From: CAYNEI01 sp964396185
Lineage (GTDB): Archaea > Thermoplasmatota > SW-10-69-26
Length of the DNA stretch: 17,517 nucleotides
Assembly (NCBI GenBank): GCA_964396185.1
Contig: CAYNEI010000047.1
Span: 1-17,517 of the forward strand
Reading direction: 5' to 3'
Below, one piece after another: positions 6,984 to 14,297 of the stretch. Position numbers and translations under genes: made by a program. The notes below the pieces were generated by a model, which saw nothing but the letters and a program-made list of their open reading frames with translations, had not been told where the DNA came from and did not search any database. Position 1 is the first letter of the stretch, and every line of letters begins with the position of its first letter.

Positions 6984-9505
6984 GATCCTCGCATCCGGAG
7001 GCCAGCCCCCAACAACGCCAGGTAGGCACCTGCCCACACCAAGCCGGTCCCGGGCAGGATCCGGATCCCCATGGAGATGGCGTCCACCTCGCCGTGCACG
7101 TGGTGTGGTGGTGCGGCGTTGGCCACGGCCCAGGTCCGGTTCCCGTGGGCCACGGCGATGGACAGCGGGGTGCTGGTATCAGCGTTGTGGGCCACGTCTT
7201 CCTGCCAAAGCCGCGTGATGGGCGAGGCCTGCGGCACGTAGCCCCCGCGGCCGGTGAGCCCGGCGTTGCGGCTGTGCTCGAGCTCCAAGGTCTCCTCGGA
7301 GACGAACACGCCGTTCTTGCGCACGTGGATGGTCGCGGTCAACCGCTCGGCGCGCTCGTCCTCGTTGGCATCGATGGCCTCGCCGCTCACCAGCTCGACC
7401 TCGTAGGCGCCCACGGTGCGTGGCTCGCCCCGGACCAGTGGATCGTCCTGCGGGAAGGCGACCAAGGTGGAGGCGTAGCCTGAGAGCGCCACGCCCAGCA
7501 CCGTGACCACGAGGCCCACGTGGATCAACGGGACCCCGGCCTTGCGCACGCTCGGCCGGGGTCCCGCCACGCCACCCCAAGCGATGGCCAGGGAGCCAAC
7601 CGCGAGCAGGGCACCCAGGGCGTACCCGACGCCCAGCACGCCGGCCACCCCTCCCAGCCACCAGGGCGCGCGGGTGCGCGCTTCCAGCATGGGGGAGAGC
7701 AGGGTGATGGTCCCTGCAGCCAAGCCCACGGGCACGTACCAGGCCGGCCAGCCGTAGCTCGTGCCTGCCAGCAGGATGCTGCCGGGCCAAGCCCAGTGCA
7801 CGATGGCCAGCACGCCGCTGGCGACCAGGAGCACGCCACGAGCCACCCCTCGCTTGTCCGCTCCCGGATGAGCCCGCTGGACCATCAGCCAGGCCGGGCC
7901 CGCAGCACTGACCAGGCAGATGGGCACCGCGGCCCACGCCCAGGATCCGAGCCACACACGAAGGGCGAGGCCGAGCACGAGCGCACCTCCGGCCCATAGA
8001 CCGGTTCGGGGCCAGCGGCCCGGCAGGAACGCCGTGGCGATCAGCGCCAGGATGGCGCCAGCGAGGAACGGGGCGCGGGCCTCGAAGACGCTGGCATCGT
8101 ACCCGTTGACACCGAGCACGAGCAGCACGAGGGTGGCCACCAGGGTGAGCGAGAGGAGCACGGCGGCCAGGGTCAGCTGGCCGGGCCGGGTGCGCGGCGA
8201 GGTGGAGGCCTCCGTCTCGGAGGCGGCCAGGGCGACGATGAGCGGGGCCGCGGCGAGCACCATGAGCCCGGCGATGCCCACCAGCGGCTCGCCCAAGCCC
8301 AGGCCGAGCAAGAGGGCGTGGAGCAGGCCCACGGTCCCCTCTGGGGCGAGCAGGCCGGCCAGGCCGATGCCTGCGTAAACCAAGGCCAGGCCATGGTAGA
8401 CCACCTCGGACCGCTGGCCCTCCACCCGTCGTGCGTGCACCGCCCATACGCCAGCCATGGTCACGCCAAGGGCCAAGATGAGCAAGCCCGTGGCGAAGCC
8501 GGCTTGCCAGCTCTCGGCCACCGCGATGCCCAGGCGCGCGCCGGGATCGTCGAGGGCCACCGAGGCGCCGGTGGGCAGGAAGGCATGCACGCTGGACCAA
8601 AGCCCCGAGCGCGTCACGAACGTGGCGAACACGATGAGCACGAGCCCACCGGCGGCGGCCACGGGCGCGAGCAGCCCCAGCTCACCCCGGTTGGCCCGCG
8701 CGTGCAGGAACACAGTCAAGGAGAGCAACGGGAGCAGGTTCCCGATCTCCACCGGATCCCACACCCAGTACCCGCCGAAGCTCAGCACCTCGTAGGCCCA
8801 CAGCGCCCCGAGCGTCATGGCGGAGAGCAGCGCCAGCCAGGCGGGTCGGGCCCAGCGCAGGGCGGCCTGCTCGTAGCGCTGGCCCGTGAAGAGGTGGGTG
8901 ATCGCGTAGGCGAAGGGGAGGGCGGCCAGGCCGTAGCCGAGGAACTGGATCCACGGGTGGATGGCCATGTACGGGCTCTCGAGCAAGGGGTTCAACCCCT
9001 CGCCCTGGGGGCGCACGTCCGTGGGGCTCACCGGCGAGCTGGCTTGCACGAACCGGTCCTCGATGAGGCCGTACGAGGGCGTGGCTGCCCCGAGATCGAG
9101 GACCACGGGTGCTACGAGCAGCAGCGTGGCGATGATGAGCAACGTGGCCCGCACGGGGGGCCAGAGCCCAGGCTCAGCCCACCGGGACTCGATCACCGTG
9201 GCCGCGAGCACGATCCAGGCCCAGAGCAACAGCGTCCCTGCGGGCCCACCCCAGAGGCCAGCCAGGCGCAGCCACCAGGGGTAGGCTTGGTCGATGTGCT
9301 GCCAGACGTAGTAGAACTCCAGCGTGCCGGCCAGGAGCGAGACGGCCAGGATGCCCAGTGGAAGGCTCACGAGGGCCAGCGCCCAGCGGGTCGCGCGCCT
9401 GGCGGCTCCATCCAGCCCCGGGCGGACGACGGCCAGGCTGGCCAGGATGGCTGCCACGCCACTGGCCGCCAGGGCGAGCCAGACGGCCACCGTCAGCTCG
9501 GTCAA
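6980..9505 (-). CDS. ccmF: Cytochrome c heme lyase subunit CcmF
   Basis: CcmF attaches heme to apocytochrome c on the outer side of the membrane. The 841-residue protein has many membrane helices and the WWD-domain signature GGYWVWDPVEIGNLLPLL (244-261). The four expected heme-ligand histidines are present in family context: H183 (YMAIHPW), H268 (FLHARAN), H307 (RSGLWSSVHAF) and H662 (GVPLIHVGL). A soluble external domain (about 680-815) precedes a final helix. It is longer than the roughly 650 residues usual for bacterial CcmF; the extra length lies mainly in added hydrophobic segments between about 330 and 640. The start is TTG at 9505, overlapping the upstream lipoprotein stop as TTGA, with GGAGG (9513-9517) 7 nt before it, so the two genes are probably translationally coupled. 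Confidence 0.93.
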   Translation of the reverse strand: MTELTVAVWLALAASGVAAILASLAVVRPGLDGAARRATRWALALVSLPLGILAVSLLAGTLEFYYVWQHIDQAYPWWLRLAGLWGGPAGTLLLWAWIVLAATVIESRWAEPGLWPPVRATLLIIATLLLVAPVVLDLGAATPSYGLIEDRFVQASSPVSPTDVRPQGEGLNPLLESPYMAIHPWIQFLGYGLAALPFAYAITHLFTGQRYEQAALRWARPAWLALLSAMTLGALWAYEVLSFGGYWVWDPVEIGNLLPLLSLTVFLHARANRGELGLLAPVAAAGGLVLIVFATFVTRSGLWSSVHAFLPTGASVALDDPGARLGIAVAESWQAGFATGLLILALGVTMAGVWAVHARRVEGQRSEVVYHGLALVYAGIGLAGLLAPEGTVGLLHALLLGLGLGEPLVGIAGLMVLAAAPLIVALAASETEASTSPRTRPGQLTLAAVLLSLTLVATLVLLVLGVNGYDASVFEARAPFLAGAILALIATAFLPGRWPRTGLWAGGALVLGLALRVWLGSWAWAAVPICLVSAAGPAWLMVQRAHPGADKRGVARGVLLVASGVLAIVHWAWPGSILLAGTSYGWPAWYVPVGLAAGTITLLSPMLEARTRAPWWLGGVAGVLGVGYALGALLAVGSLAIAWGGVAGPRPSVRKAGVPLIHVGLVVTVLGVALSGYASTLVAFPQDDPLVRGEPRTVGAYEVELVSGEAIDANEDERAERLTATIHVRKNGVFVSEETLELEHSRNAGLTGRGGYVPQASPITRLWQEDVAHNADTSTPLSIAVAHGNRTWAVANAAPPHHVHGEVDAISMGIRILPGTGLVWAGAYLALLGAGLRMRGS

Positions 9506-10731
9506 GCCTCGGCCTCCGAGAGGAGCCCCTCGATGACGCCGACGACGCGGTCGTGGTTGGCCACGCCGGTCTCAACGTGCACGATGGTGCCCTCGGGGTC
9601 CACGATCACCTCGGTGGAGAGCGCGCCCACGCCGTACGAGCGGGCCACGCTGCCGTCCTGGTCGACGGCCACCGGCCACGTCACGCCGTTGTCCCGGATG
9701 AAGCTCTCCAGCTGGGATGCCTGATCCAGCGAGGACACATCGATGCTCACGATCTGGACCTTGGAGCCGAACTGGTCCTCCAGGGCGCGCAGGTGGCGCG
9801 TGTTCTCGATGCAGCTCGGGCACCAGGTTGCGAAGAACTCCAGGACCACGGGTTGGCCAAGCAAGTCGTCCAGGGAGATGTGCTCCCCGTGGACCGTGGT
9901 GAGATCGAAGGCTGGCGCGCGGCGCACGCCCTCCGGCGGTGCACGGATGTCGGTGACGCGGATGTAGACGTCGTAGCTCGCGCCAGCCCGGGGGTCGTTG
10001 CCGTCCACGACGAACCGGTCGCCGTTGGCCTCGACCACGGTCAGGAACGTGTCGAGCGAGGCGATGTGGACCTGGTCGCCCTGCTCGGCCTGGTGGGAGA
10101 CGTGGAGGTGTGTGTCGTTGAACCCCACGAGCTCGCTCTCGAACAGGCAGAACCGCTCGTTGCACCAGGAGGGCGCCTCCACGCTTGCCCCGATGTCGCC
10201 CTCGTCCGGCTCAAGCCGCGCTGAGGCGTTGTCCAGGCGCGTCACGTTCCAGCTCCGCCCATAGGCCTCCGCGGTCTCGACGATGCGCGGGAGCGCCCCC
10301 TCGCGGGCATGGGCCTCCACGAGCTCCGGGCTCCCGAGCCCGAAGGCGAGAACGCCCTGGCTCACGGTCCAGCCACCCTCTCGCACGCCCATGAACACAG
10401 GGAGAAGGCCCTCCGGGACCGCCTTGGCACCCGCCCAACCGTCGGGAAGATCCGCAGGCACGCTGGTGGCAACGACGTACTCGCGAAGCGCCGGGGGGCA
10501 CCCTGCGTTGGGATCCGCGCCCAGGTCCACGCCGCAGGCTTCCTCCATGGATCGACCCGCCAGATCCTCTGGGAGCACGACACCATCCCGATCCAACACC
10601 ACCAGCTCAGCGCGCACCAGGTCCCCCTGGCGGGCGGTCAACACCGTGGATGGCTCGCTCAGGCAGCCAGCCAGGGCTGGGGTGAGCGCCAAGAGCACCA
10701 ACAGGCCAACGGGAACGCGCACGATGGGCAC
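9502..10731 (-). CDS. Lipoprotein with FKBP-like region fused to TlpA/ResA thioredoxin domain
   Basis: This 409-residue protein begins with a signal peptide and a lipobox-like LAGC (C23), so it is probably membrane anchored and external. Residues ~35-265 look like a divergent FKBP-type prolyl isomerase: QGDLVRAELVVLDRDG, then LPVFMGVREGGWTVSQGVLAFG, and a C-terminal FVVDGNDPRAGASYDV stretch like the family's VDGNHPLAGK. Residues ~270-405 are a TlpA/ResA/CcmG-like thioredoxin domain with the redox motif WCPSC (C304, C307). The usual cis-proline position reads ALSTEVIVD, with Ser372. Lying just upstream of ccmF and coupled to it, it most likely supplies reductant for apocytochrome cysteines. 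The start is GTG, with AAGGAG (10743-10748) 11 nt before it. The thioredoxin half is firm; the FKBP assignment is moderate. Confidence 0.85.
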   Translation of the reverse strand: MPIVRVPVGLLVLLALTPALAGCLSEPSTVLTARQGDLVRAELVVLDRDGVVLPEDLAGRSMEEACGVDLGADPNAGCPPALREYVVATSVPADLPDGWAGAKAVPEGLLPVFMGVREGGWTVSQGVLAFGLGSPELVEAHAREGALPRIVETAEAYGRSWNVTRLDNASARLEPDEGDIGASVEAPSWCNERFCLFESELVGFNDTHLHVSHQAEQGDQVHIASLDTFLTVVEANGDRFVVDGNDPRAGASYDVYIRVTDIRAPPEGVRRAPAFDLTTVHGEHISLDDLLGQPVVLEFFATWCPSCIENTRHLRALEDQFGSKVQIVSIDVSSLDQASQLESFIRDNGVTWPVAVDQDGSVARSYGVGALSTEVIVDPEGTIVHVETGVANHDRVVGVIEGLLSEAEA

Positions 10732-10779
10732 GGACGAAGCGACTCCTTCAAGAACGTTCCTCGATTATCCTCTAAGCAG
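10732..10779. promoter_or_regulatory. Divergent promoter region of the two ccm operons
   Basis: Only 48 bases separate the GTG of the lipoprotein gene from the ATG of the MscS-USP gene. The one AT-rich spot, GATTATCC (10763-10770; GGATAATC on the minus strand), is centred about 35 nt before the minus-strand start and so fits a TATA element for that operon. No equally convincing element is visible for the plus-strand operon. CTCCTT (10743-10748) is the minus-strand ribosome site. Confidence 0.4.
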
Positions 10780-12183
10780 ATGGCCGTGGCCGAGCTCTGG
10801 GATCGCGCCGTCGCAGGTCTCTACCGCTACGTGTTGGAGCCTGCAGGGCTGAGCCCAAGCGATGTCGGGTGGTTCGCCGATCGGATCCCCCAGTTCATCC
10901 TCATCCTGGTCCTCTTCTTCGTGGTCTCCAAGGGGCTGCTATGGTTGCTGGACAAGACGGTCCTCTCCCCACGACGCGTCGACCCGATGCTCGGGCAACT
11001 GCTCGACCAGCTCCTGCTCTTCCTGTTCATGTTCATCGGGCTCGCCGTGGCGATGCTCGTCTTCGGCGTCAACGTCTTCAACCTCGCGCTCACCCTGGGT
11101 CTCGTGGGTGCAGCACTGGCCCTGGGCCTCCAGAACACGGTGGCCAACATCATGGGCGGCATCTCGCTGGTCAGCGACCGCCCGTTCGAGGTGGGCGATC
11201 GCGTGCAGATCGGCGAGTTCTGGGGGGATGTCGAGGAGATCGGGCTACGGTCCACCCGCATCCTCACGGTCCGCCGAGAGTACGTGATCATCCCGAACCG
11301 CCTCATGGACGAACGGGAGATCTGGAACTACACGAAGCGCTACCCAGAGCTCCGGCTCGACGTCGAGGTGCAGATTAGCTACGACAGCAGCCTCGAGATC
11401 GCCAAGGAGATCCTGCTGGACGCGGCCCGCGCCAACGCCCAGGTGCTCTCCTTCCCGAAGCCCCGCATCGTGCTCCAGGGCTTCCACGACAGCGGCATGA
11501 ACCTCGAGCTCCAGTGCTACATCGCGGATGCCCGGGACCGCTACCCCATCGCCAGCGCGTTGCGCGAGGCCATCAAGGAGGCCTTCGACCGCGACGGCAT
11601 CGAGATCCCGTTCCCCTACCGGACCCTGGTCTACAAGAAGGATCTCCCCACCCCACGCCAGAGCGCCGAGGACGCCCCAGACGCAGCTGGCATGTTGGGT
11701 CCCCGGCGCATCCTCATCGCCACCGCCGGGTCCACGCCCGCTCTCAAGAAGGCTGAGACCATCGTGGACGTCGCCGAGGACCTCGGCGCTGACCTGGTCG
11801 TCGCCTACATCGTGCCCCGGGCCAGCATCGTGACGCGCAGGGAAGGCGAGCGAGCCGCTGACATCTTCCAAGCCACCGCCCGCGACCGGGGCGTCAACGT
11901 CAAGCTCGTCATCGAGGAAGGCGACGTCGTGAACAGCATCGCCAACGTCGTGGACAACGAAGGCTGCGGGGCCGTGCTGATCGGTGCCCCCCGAGGACCG
12001 GTGCTCATGGCCTGGAAGAGCGCGGACGTCGAGGAACGCCTTAGGCGAACCCTCTCGGTCCCCCTGGTCGTGATCCCCCCGGACCTCGAGATCGACCCGA
12101 CCGAGATCGAGCAAGCCCGCCGTGCCCTGGATGCCCTCGCACCCCGCAGCGACACCGAGCCCGCGCCAGGGGGAGCCCCTTGA
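10780..12183 (+). CDS. MscS-family mechanosensitive channel with C-terminal universal-stress-protein domain
   Basis: The protein has 467 residues from ATG 10780; the frame continues far upstream, but that part overlaps the opposite lipoprotein gene and has unlikely composition. Three membrane helices (about 36-58, 76-98, 103-130) end in the Gly/Ala-rich pore helix, followed by the MscS beta domain (VSDRPFEVGDRVQIGEFWG, 131-149; then VIIPNRLM) and the alpha/beta vestibule domain to about 285. After a linker, residues ~308-433 form a UspA-like domain (RRILIATAGSTPALKKA; GCGAVLIGAP; SVPLVVIPP). MscS channels release solutes on membrane tension; the Usp domain may bind nucleotide, but its phosphate-binding loop is only partly conserved. 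The TGA stop overlaps the TTG start of ccmA (TTGA), which places this gene first in the ccmABCD operon. Confidence 0.88.
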   Translation: MAVAELWDRAVAGLYRYVLEPAGLSPSDVGWFADRIPQFILILVLFFVVSKGLLWLLDKTVLSPRRVDPMLGQLLDQLLLFLFMFIGLAVAMLVFGVNVFNLALTLGLVGAALALGLQNTVANIMGGISLVSDRPFEVGDRVQIGEFWGDVEEIGLRSTRILTVRREYVIIPNRLMDEREIWNYTKRYPELRLDVEVQISYDSSLEIAKEILLDAARANAQVLSFPKPRIVLQGFHDSGMNLELQCYIADARDRYPIASALREAIKEAFDRDGIEIPFPYRTLVYKKDLPTPRQSAEDAPDAAGMLGPRRILIATAGSTPALKKAETIVDVAEDLGADLVVAYIVPRASIVTRREGERAADIFQATARDRGVNVKLVIEEGDVVNSIANVVDNEGCGAVLIGAPRGPVLMAWKSADVEERLRRTLSVPLVVIPPDLEIDPTEIEQARRALDALAPRSDTEPAPGGAP

Positions 12184-12815
12184 CGCCAGACCCCCTCCTC
12201 GCGGTCACGGCCGTCGAACACGACTACGGGCAAGGCCCGGTGCTCGACATCCCCACCCTCGAGATCCCGCCCGGCCGCATCCACCTCCAAGGCCCCAACG
12301 GTGCAGGCAAGACCACGCTGCTGCGCATCCTGGCCACGCTCATCACGCCCACCCGAGGCCACATCACGCTCGACGGCCTCGACCTCCACACCCACGGCCT
12401 CCAAGCCCGCGCCCAGATCGGCTACGCCGGTCACACCCCGAGCCTGCATGAGGCGCTCACCCCCAGAGAGAACATCGCCCTACACGCGCGCCTCCACCGC
12501 CTGGAGCCCGCGCGAGCTCAGGCGTCCCTGGATGCCTGGCAGCTCGAGACCATCGCAGACACGCCCGTGGACCAGCTCAGCCAAGGCCAACGCCAGCGCA
12601 CCGATCTGGCCCGCGCCACCCTCCACGAACCCCGCCTGCTGCTGCTCGACGAGCCCACGGCCAACCTCGACGAGACCGCCACGCGCCTGCTCGCCGAGGC
12701 CATCGAGCGCAGCGACCCGACCCTCGTGCTCATCGCAGCCCACCGCGATCCGGGCCTCGAGACCACGCGCCAGATCGAGCTCGACCACGGCCAGCTCCAG
12801 GGAGCCACGGCATGA
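12180..12815 (+). CDS. ccmA: Cytochrome c maturation ABC transporter ATPase CcmA
   Basis: CcmA is the ATPase of the CcmABCD complex, which releases heme-loaded CcmE for delivery to CcmF. The 211-residue protein has Walker A GPNGAGKTT (38-46), the signature LSQGQRQR (133-140), Walker B LLLLDEP (153-159) and a switch histidine in AAHRDPG. The length matches the family (about 200-215). The TTG start overlaps the preceding stop, with AGGGGGAG (12168-12175) 4 nt before it. The end overlaps ccmB by ATGA. The assignment to CcmA rather than another small ABC ATPase rests on the adjacent ccmB, ccmC and ccmD. Confidence 0.9.
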   Translation: MTPDPLLAVTAVEHDYGQGPVLDIPTLEIPPGRIHLQGPNGAGKTTLLRILATLITPTRGHITLDGLDLHTHGLQARAQIGYAGHTPSLHEALTPRENIALHARLHRLEPARAQASLDAWQLETIADTPVDQLSQGQRQRTDLARATLHEPRLLLLDEPTANLDETATRLLAEAIERSDPTLVLIAAHRDPGLETTRQIELDHGQLQGATA

Positions 12816-13468
12816 TCACGACGCTGGCCCGAGACCACCTGGCTTGGCTGGCCCGCTCCCGCACCCTCACCGTCACCGCGCTGCTCACGGGTGCAGCCGT
12901 GGCCCTGGTCGCGCTGATCACGCTCCACGACCTCCCGCAACGCACCCTGGCCACCAGCGCGACCCTCTGGCTCGTGGCCACCCTGGCAGGGTTGACCACC
13001 GCCGCGCGTCTGCTCGCAGCCGAACAGGGCACCGGTGGCCTGCGCGCGCTCATGCTGGCCCCGGTGGACCGCCGAGACCTCTTCCTCGCCCGCGCCCTCA
13101 CGAGCACGCTGGTGGTGCTCGTGCTCGCCGCGTTCACCTGGCTACTCCTGCTCCTCGTCTTCCCGGATCTCACCACCCTGGCCACGCCGGTCATCGCACC
13201 CGCCCTGGCCGCTGGCGCGCTCGGCCTCGGGAGCATCGGGGCCTTGACCGGGTGGGCAGCGCTCTCCAGCCGAGGCGGCGAGCTCGTGGGGCTGCTTTTG
13301 GCCGTCCCCATCGCTGCCCCGCTGGTCATCGCGTGCCTGCATGCCACCGAACACGCCCTCGCCACGGGCAACGCCTTGGACCCAAGCCTTACCTTCGCAG
13401 CGGGCTATGCTGCCGCCGTGGGCGCTGCCAGCTACCTCGTCTCCGGCCACGTCACGGAGGTCCCCTGA
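12812..13468 (+). CDS. ccmB: Heme exporter membrane subunit CcmB
   Basis: This 218-residue membrane permease partners CcmA. Family features include the motif AEQGTGGLRALMLAPVDRR, matching the conserved E...GGL.ALLLSP.DR segment of CcmB, and about six hydrophobic helices (for example TVTALLTGAAVALVALITL, STLVVLVLAAFTWLLLLLVF and ELVGLLLAVPIAAPLVIACL). It starts at an ATG overlapping the ccmA stop (ATGA), with AGGGAG (12799-12804) 7 nt upstream, and ends TGATG, overlapping the ccmC start by one base. Length and order are typical of bacterial and archaeal System I. Confidence 0.88.
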   Translation: MITTLARDHLAWLARSRTLTVTALLTGAAVALVALITLHDLPQRTLATSATLWLVATLAGLTTAARLLAAEQGTGGLRALMLAPVDRRDLFLARALTSTLVVLVLAAFTWLLLLLVFPDLTTLATPVIAPALAAGALGLGSIGALTGWAALSSRGGELVGLLLAVPIAAPLVIACLHATEHALATGNALDPSLTFAAGYAAAVGAASYLVSGHVTEVP

Positions 13469-14103
13469 TGCGACCAGCTCAGCGGGCCCTGGCCGCCAGC
13501 CTCCCCGGACTGCTCGTCGGCGGAGCCATCGCCTTGAGCCCAGACCCTGCCGGGCCCTGGGTCTACGAGCTCGGCCAACGCCTGCTCTACATCCACGTCC
13601 CCCTGGCCTGGGTCGCGTATCTCGGCTTCGCCATCAGCGCTGTCGCCGCGCTTGCCGTGCTCCGGAAGGGATCCAGGCGTGCCGGCCGGGTCATGCGCGC
13701 AAGCAACGAGGCGACCACCATCGCCGGGACCGCCGCGCTGCTCACGGGGCTGGCCTGGAGCTACGAGTTCACCTTCGAGCCCATCTCGGACCCCAAGGTC
13801 CTCTCCACCCTGGTGCTCACCGCGGCCCTGGCCGGACTCTGGCACCTGGCCAACACGACCCCGCCCCCGCGCCGCGATCCCGTCGTGGCCGCCGTGACGC
13901 TCGTGGCCTTCGCGGCCGTCCCAGCCAGCTACTTCGCCAGTCGGCTCACCACCCCCCACCCGGACTTCCTCACAGACACGACCCTCTCGGCAGAGATGGG
14001 CTGGCTCCTGCTGGCCGCCACGGCAGGCTTCACCCTGCTCCACCTGCTCATCGTTCGCACCCGCACCCGCCAGCTCTCGCTCATGGAGGCACGCGCATGG
14101 TGA
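13468..14103 (+). CDS. ccmC: Heme-handling membrane protein CcmC (divergent WWD domain)
   Basis: CcmC normally binds heme on the outer membrane face through a WWD domain and loads it onto CcmE. This 211-residue protein has six hydrophobic segments, the N-terminal family motif QRLLYIHVPLAWVAYLGF with ligand H43, and a second external histidine H164 (TTPHPD). The expected tryptophan-rich stretch W-G-x-x-W-x-W-D-x-R is replaced at about 94-117 by a segment beginning TGLAWSYEFTFEPISDPKV that keeps only a D and a basic residue. The start ATG overlaps the ccmB stop, with GGAGG (13456-13460) 7 nt upstream. Gene order and the histidine motifs make the call good despite the divergence. Confidence 0.82.
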   Translation: MRPAQRALAASLPGLLVGGAIALSPDPAGPWVYELGQRLLYIHVPLAWVAYLGFAISAVAALAVLRKGSRRAGRVMRASNEATTIAGTAALLTGLAWSYEFTFEPISDPKVLSTLVLTAALAGLWHLANTTPPPRRDPVVAAVTLVAFAAVPASYFASRLTTPHPDFLTDTTLSAEMGWLLLAATAGFTLLHLLIVRTRTRQLSLMEARAW

Positions 14104-14261
14104 GCCCCCAGATCCTGCTCGGCCTGGCCGTGGCCACGCCTCTCGTGCTCATCGGCCTCTACCTGGTCCACCTGGACCGCCAGCTCGACGAGCTCGAGCA
14201 CGCCGCCCCCGCCGATCCCTCATCCGAGCCCCAGCCCGGCGAGCCGGCTGATGAGAAGTGA
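14097..14261 (+). CDS. ccmD: Small CcmD-like membrane protein
   Basis: A 54-residue frame begins at ATG 14097, overlapping the ccmC stop by 7 nt (ATGGTGA), with GGAGG (14085-14089) 7 nt upstream. It has one N-terminal membrane helix (ILLGLAVATPLVLIGLYLVH), then a charged segment LDRQLDELEH and a proline-rich acidic tail. This is the usual architecture of CcmD, the small subunit that stabilises CcmABC and helps release holo-CcmE. CcmD is poorly conserved, so the call relies on topology, size, the charged stretch after the helix and position after ccmC. Confidence 0.75.
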   Translation: MVSPQILLGLAVATPLVLIGLYLVHLDRQLDELEHAAPADPSSEPQPGEPADEK

Positions 14262-14268
14262 CTTAAAC
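14261..14268 (+). promoter_or_regulatory. TATA-like element of the sdh operon
   Basis: ACTTAAAC is an AT-rich island at the end of ccmD, preceded by purine-rich GAGAAGTG that could act as a TFB recognition element. Its centre is about 33 nt before the ATG at 14298, the same spacing as for the aglB and zinc-ribbon genes, so transcription would start around 14290 and the mRNA would have almost no leader. This separates the sdh operon from the ccm operon despite a 36-nt gap. Confidence 0.5.
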
Positions 14269-14297
14269 GACGTCTGGTGTGGCCAGCGCGGGAGACC

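Noticed and set aside
5472..7037. 521-codon minus-strand frame opposite aglB
   Set aside because: Antisense shadow of a confidently identified gene; no domain or ribosome site.
8318..9724. 468-codon plus-strand frame opposite ccmF
   Set aside because: Gln/Gly/His/Arg-rich antisense product with no domain; ccmF is certain.
10309..10779. Upstream in-frame extension of the MscS gene by 157 codons
   Set aside because: It lies antisense to the lipoprotein coding sequence, has no channel homology and an unlikely composition; the ATG at 10780 begins exactly where family-like sequence starts.
12301..13467. Long plus-strand frame continuous with ccmC
   Set aside because: This part is an out-of-frame shadow of ccmA and ccmB, rich in Arg/Pro/Ser; ccmC begins at 13468 with a clear ribosome site.
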